From Phanerochaete sordida (taxonomy: Eukaryota > Basidiomycota > Agaricomycetes > Polyporales > Phanerochaetaceae), in the NCBI GenBank assembly GCA_019973155.2, contig BPQB01000067.1:62001-126000 (forward strand): 64,000 nt of DNA. The letters run 5' to 3'. The notes beneath the pieces are model-generated. The model saw nothing but the letters and a program-made list of their open reading frames with translations, was not told the origin of the DNA and did not search any database. The position numbers were made by a program, and so were the translations under genes. Shown piece by piece: positions 61,456 to 64,000 of the stretch (position 1 is its first letter; each line of letters starts with the position of its first letter).

Positions 61456-62137
61456 CTACACGTATACAGGACACGACTCTCGGGAGCGAGATGATACCAC
61501 GACATGTAAGCTACTGTACAGGGTCCTTTTTCGATCGTAACGGCAGACTAGCGTATGGCGTTCGTGACGTTCGTTGCGCAGCGTCGAGTGGGGCGACAAT
61601 CTCCCCATATCGCGCGGCGCGCTCCCGTAATGTGGGAGGGCCTGCTGTGCGGGCGGTGGCGGGTGTGAGAGCGAGGCAGAGCGGGCGGCGGCGGTAGTGG
61701 CGGTAAGGGTGTGATTTGGGACATCTGACACGAAAGCTGTTAGTGAACGATCTCCGGACAGCATATGGGTACTCACAAGTACTGTGCATTTAGCACATTG
61801 TCGCGCACCCCCGAGTGCTCTGCTTAACCGCCCAGAGGAGGGCGTGCGCCCCATCCGCGATGGGGGGATGTAATACTAGAATGGTGATCGGTAAGTGTGG
61901 TCTTAGAGACAGGGAGAAGGACTGCTCACCTGCGTTGTGGTCCTCGCCTAGGAAGTAGGCTATGGCCATAATAAAGAATGCACCGCCGACTGCTAGTACA
62001 ACGACCAGCAGGACGGTAGAGAGGAGCGAGTCGTCGAGAGACTCGGCGGCGGCGTGCGCGAACTGCGAGCGCGCGTCACAGTACCGCGACGCGGACTTGT
62101 GGTGCATAAACGCTCCGGGATAGACAGGGCGCGACAT
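61456..62137 (-). CDS. Predicted single-pass membrane protein, unknown function
   Basis: Start at 62137 gives MSRPVYPGAFMHHKSASRY, a hydrophilic stretch with CDARSQFAHAAAESLDD, then one strong hydrophobic segment (LLSTVLLVVVLAVGGAFFIM) and FLGEDHNA, where a GTGAGC donor lies at about 61930. A long intron (about 220 bases) to the acceptor before 61713 joins in frame to a Ser/Thr/Pro-rich tail (LSHPPPPAQQALPHYGSAP, RNERHERHTLVC) ending at TAG 61456-61458. The first exon is convincing. The second exon is less certain, because another frame there is also open. No signal peptide precedes the membrane segment, so a type III or tail-anchored topology is possible. No family recognised. Confidence 0.5.
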
Positions 62138-63619
62138 GGTGTCCAAGGGGGACTGTGCCAGCAGACATGCGAGGCTGGCCACGACGAACGGCCGGCAGGT
62201 GGGGGATATATAGTGTCCGCGCGCAAGCTCGCGTCCGCACTTCTCGACAAACAAACAAGCTTGCTCAACGACTTCGTGCGGCGCGTCGCGATTGCGTATC
62301 CTCGGGGTGGTTGTATTCGGCGCTGCCAGCTGGAGAGAGTAAGCTTAAATGGCATCGCAGAGAGGCTTCCTATCAAGATAGGTCGAAGTATGCAGAATGT
62401 CTTGCTGGGGGACGGTAACCCCGGTGCGGAGCGCTGCTGGAAAGCTTGGTGCTGATTCCCGTATCGTAAGCGACGGCGGCGCAAGATCCCCCTGACATCT
62501 GGGGCTCGCTAGGCTGGGGTCGGACAGCAGGAGGACGATCCAGGATCATGACTTGCCGACAAAAACTTCGTGCAGCGCACTGCCGGCCCAATTGGCGATC
62601 AGCACCAGGACACGATGCAGCGAGCAGAGGGGGGCTAATATTACCGAGAGGCCAGATTCGTGAGGCTTCGCGCGAGAACTCTGGGGGCGTGGCCCCGCCT
62701 GCGGGGTCTGATGGGCTGTGGGCCGAAGACGAGGGCACGCTGATCGCGTCCATCGGCGGTGCATGTCCGCACAGGCCTGCGCTCTGTGGGAGGAAGCAGG
62801 GGCTGGGTGCGGTCGGTGGTTACCTCACGGCGTGGGAAGTGGATGCGCAACACAGCATCGCTCACCCGAGTAGGCTGCTCTATCTCTGTGCGAGCGGACA
62901 CTGCGGCGGAGACAGCGGTCTCGACGTTTGCAGCGTCGCGCCCGGAGATACAAGAGGTGCCAGCGGGCAGCGGTTGGTAGCCGAGGTTGCGCAGATCTCG
63001 GACGACATCGGTCGGCCGCTTGGCTGGCGGCGGTAGGAGGCAGCTGTCGGACGCTGGGGCAGCGCCGGACGCAGAGGCCCGCCACAGTTCAGGGGCCGCC
63101 GCCACAACGATGTGGGTCCCACTTTGATTGGGCCTGAGAGGAGTCCTCTGGTGGACGAAGGCATCAAATCGACTTCATTTCCGACCTGGCGATCACAAGA
63201 ACCTGGAAGAAATGTATTCCTTTTACTGCAACAGTGGTAGTATACATTGCACGACGAGAAACGAATGTGGTAGGGTATCGAGAGATACAGAAATGAGAGA
63301 CAGAGAGAGAGCAGCCACTAATAAAGTTACACCACACCAAGATGAGCCGACATGAGTGTGAATGGAGATCAGCGGATAGATATCAAGAATGGGAATCCAG
63401 TGAGAGTGTCCGCAGCGAGCCTCGACGACGGCCAGGCAATGATTGCAGATATCTTCATCCCTCGGCTTGTCCTGCCCGATACTTCTTACGAAGCAGGGCC
63501 TCTCGAAATGCCGACACCGTGCGTGGTATCTCGACAGGACGCCCCCAGGGCGGGCCACCTCGCGAGGTCGGCGATAGCGCTAGTTGCAGTAATGAATGTC
63601 CAAACACCGGTGCGAGGTT
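62138..63619. other. Intergenic region of 1.5 kb
   Basis: A minus-strand frame across 62641-63105 (KRPTDVVRDLRNLGYQPLPA and following) has protein-like composition but no ATG, splice partner or family. I leave it unannotated. A GAGA-rich stretch lies at 63283-63315. Confidence 0.4.
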
Positions 63620-64000
63620 TTACGGCTTTCCAGAAAGCAGTGTAGCGAGGTCTTGTTCGTTCGGGGCATCCACCTCGCGAGAGCGTGCCTTCAGTCGCAC
63701 TGCAGGGGAGACGGGTTAGTGAAAATCTTCGGCGGGATGTATGACAGAACTTACGCATGCGATCGAAGGTGAGCAGGGCGACCTTGCTTGCACCGGTGGT
63801 ATTTTGCTCCGCGGCCTTGAGGAACTTCGACCGGTCGACCCAGTGTTCGGTCTGCCAGATAGCAGCACGCAGAATGAGGTCGTCCATGTTGCGTTCCCAC
63901 GAAGCTTCGTTCCAATCGAAGTCGACAAGTTCCGTTCGGACGTTGAGGTTCGAGAGGTAGTTGCCCTTTGACGTTTGAATCTTGAGCGATGTTGCGTATG
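63620..64000 (-). CDS. Unrecognised gene, 3' part only
   Basis: The frame enters from the right window edge with TSLKIQTSKGNYLSNLNVRT, followed by ELVDFDWNEASWERNMDDL and LRAAIWQTEHWVDRSKFLK, then ASKVALLTFDRM. After an intron at 63700-63754 the last exon reads LRLKARSREVDAPNEQDLA and TLLSGKP, with TAA at 63620-63622. The fragment is hydrophilic, Trp-containing and likely helical, with no signal or membrane segment in the visible part. The splice is canonical (GTAAGT...CTGCAG) and the frame is uninterrupted, so this is a real gene end. I cannot name the family from about 105 residues. Confidence 0.7.

Noticed and set aside
62641..63105. 155-codon minus-strand frame
   Set aside because: Protein-like in places, but there is no ATG, no splice partner and no family. 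Evidence is too thin to call a gene.

Overview
This window is nuclear DNA of a filamentous basidiomycete, most likely an agaricomycete (mushroom or polypore type). The evidence is short introns of about 45 to 60 bases with GTRNGT donors and YAG acceptors in nearly every gene, high GC content, dense gene packing on both strands, and typical basidiomycete content: a tandem P450 array, a fasciclin protein, a DOMON/cytochrome b561 protein and an Rco1-type double-PHD protein. I see no rRNA, tRNA, CRISPR or intact transposon. Gene models were built by hand from splice signals and protein family knowledge. Outer boundaries are firmer than individual introns.

Layout. 1-9.3 kb: DYRK-family kinase (+, 5' end outside the window), mitochondrial 2-oxoacid dehydrogenase kinase (-), a chromodomain/coiled-coil/zinc-finger protein (+), tRNA isopentenyltransferase (+). 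9.3-12.7 kb: gene-poor. 12.7-25.9 kb: Q-rich hypothetical protein (+), proteasome ATPase Rpt1 (-), V-ATPase subunit A (+), a two-domain fasciclin protein (+), an MFS transporter (+). 26-28 kb: in-register tandem repeats with gene remnants or an unrecognised minus-strand gene. 28-39.5 kb: splicing factor Prp38 (+), mitochondrial ribosomal protein uL15m (-), exocyst subunit Sec3 (+), Rco1-like PHD protein of the Rpd3S complex (+). 40-53 kb: a small conserved protein (-), then four paralogous cytochrome P450 genes in a head-to-tail minus-strand array. The fourth copy carries a 10-bp deletion and a nonsense codon. 53.7-64 kb: transketolase (-), Cmc2 (+), Qcr7 (-), nucleoside diphosphate kinase (+), DOMON/b561 membrane protein (+), a single-pass membrane protein (-), and the 3' end of an unrecognised gene (-).

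Most genes are unrelated housekeeping functions that share short divergent promoters (Rpt1/VMA1, uL15m/Sec3, transketolase/Cmc2, Qcr7/NDK). Three products serve mitochondria or respiration (Cmc2, Qcr7, uL15m), but nothing indicates operon-like coupling. The accessory part is 40-53 kb, where recent P450 duplication, decay and relic sequence in the spacers point to active birth and death of genes. I did not find a clearly new multi-gene system. The least explained stretches are 26.2-27.4 kb and 43.6-44.9 kb.
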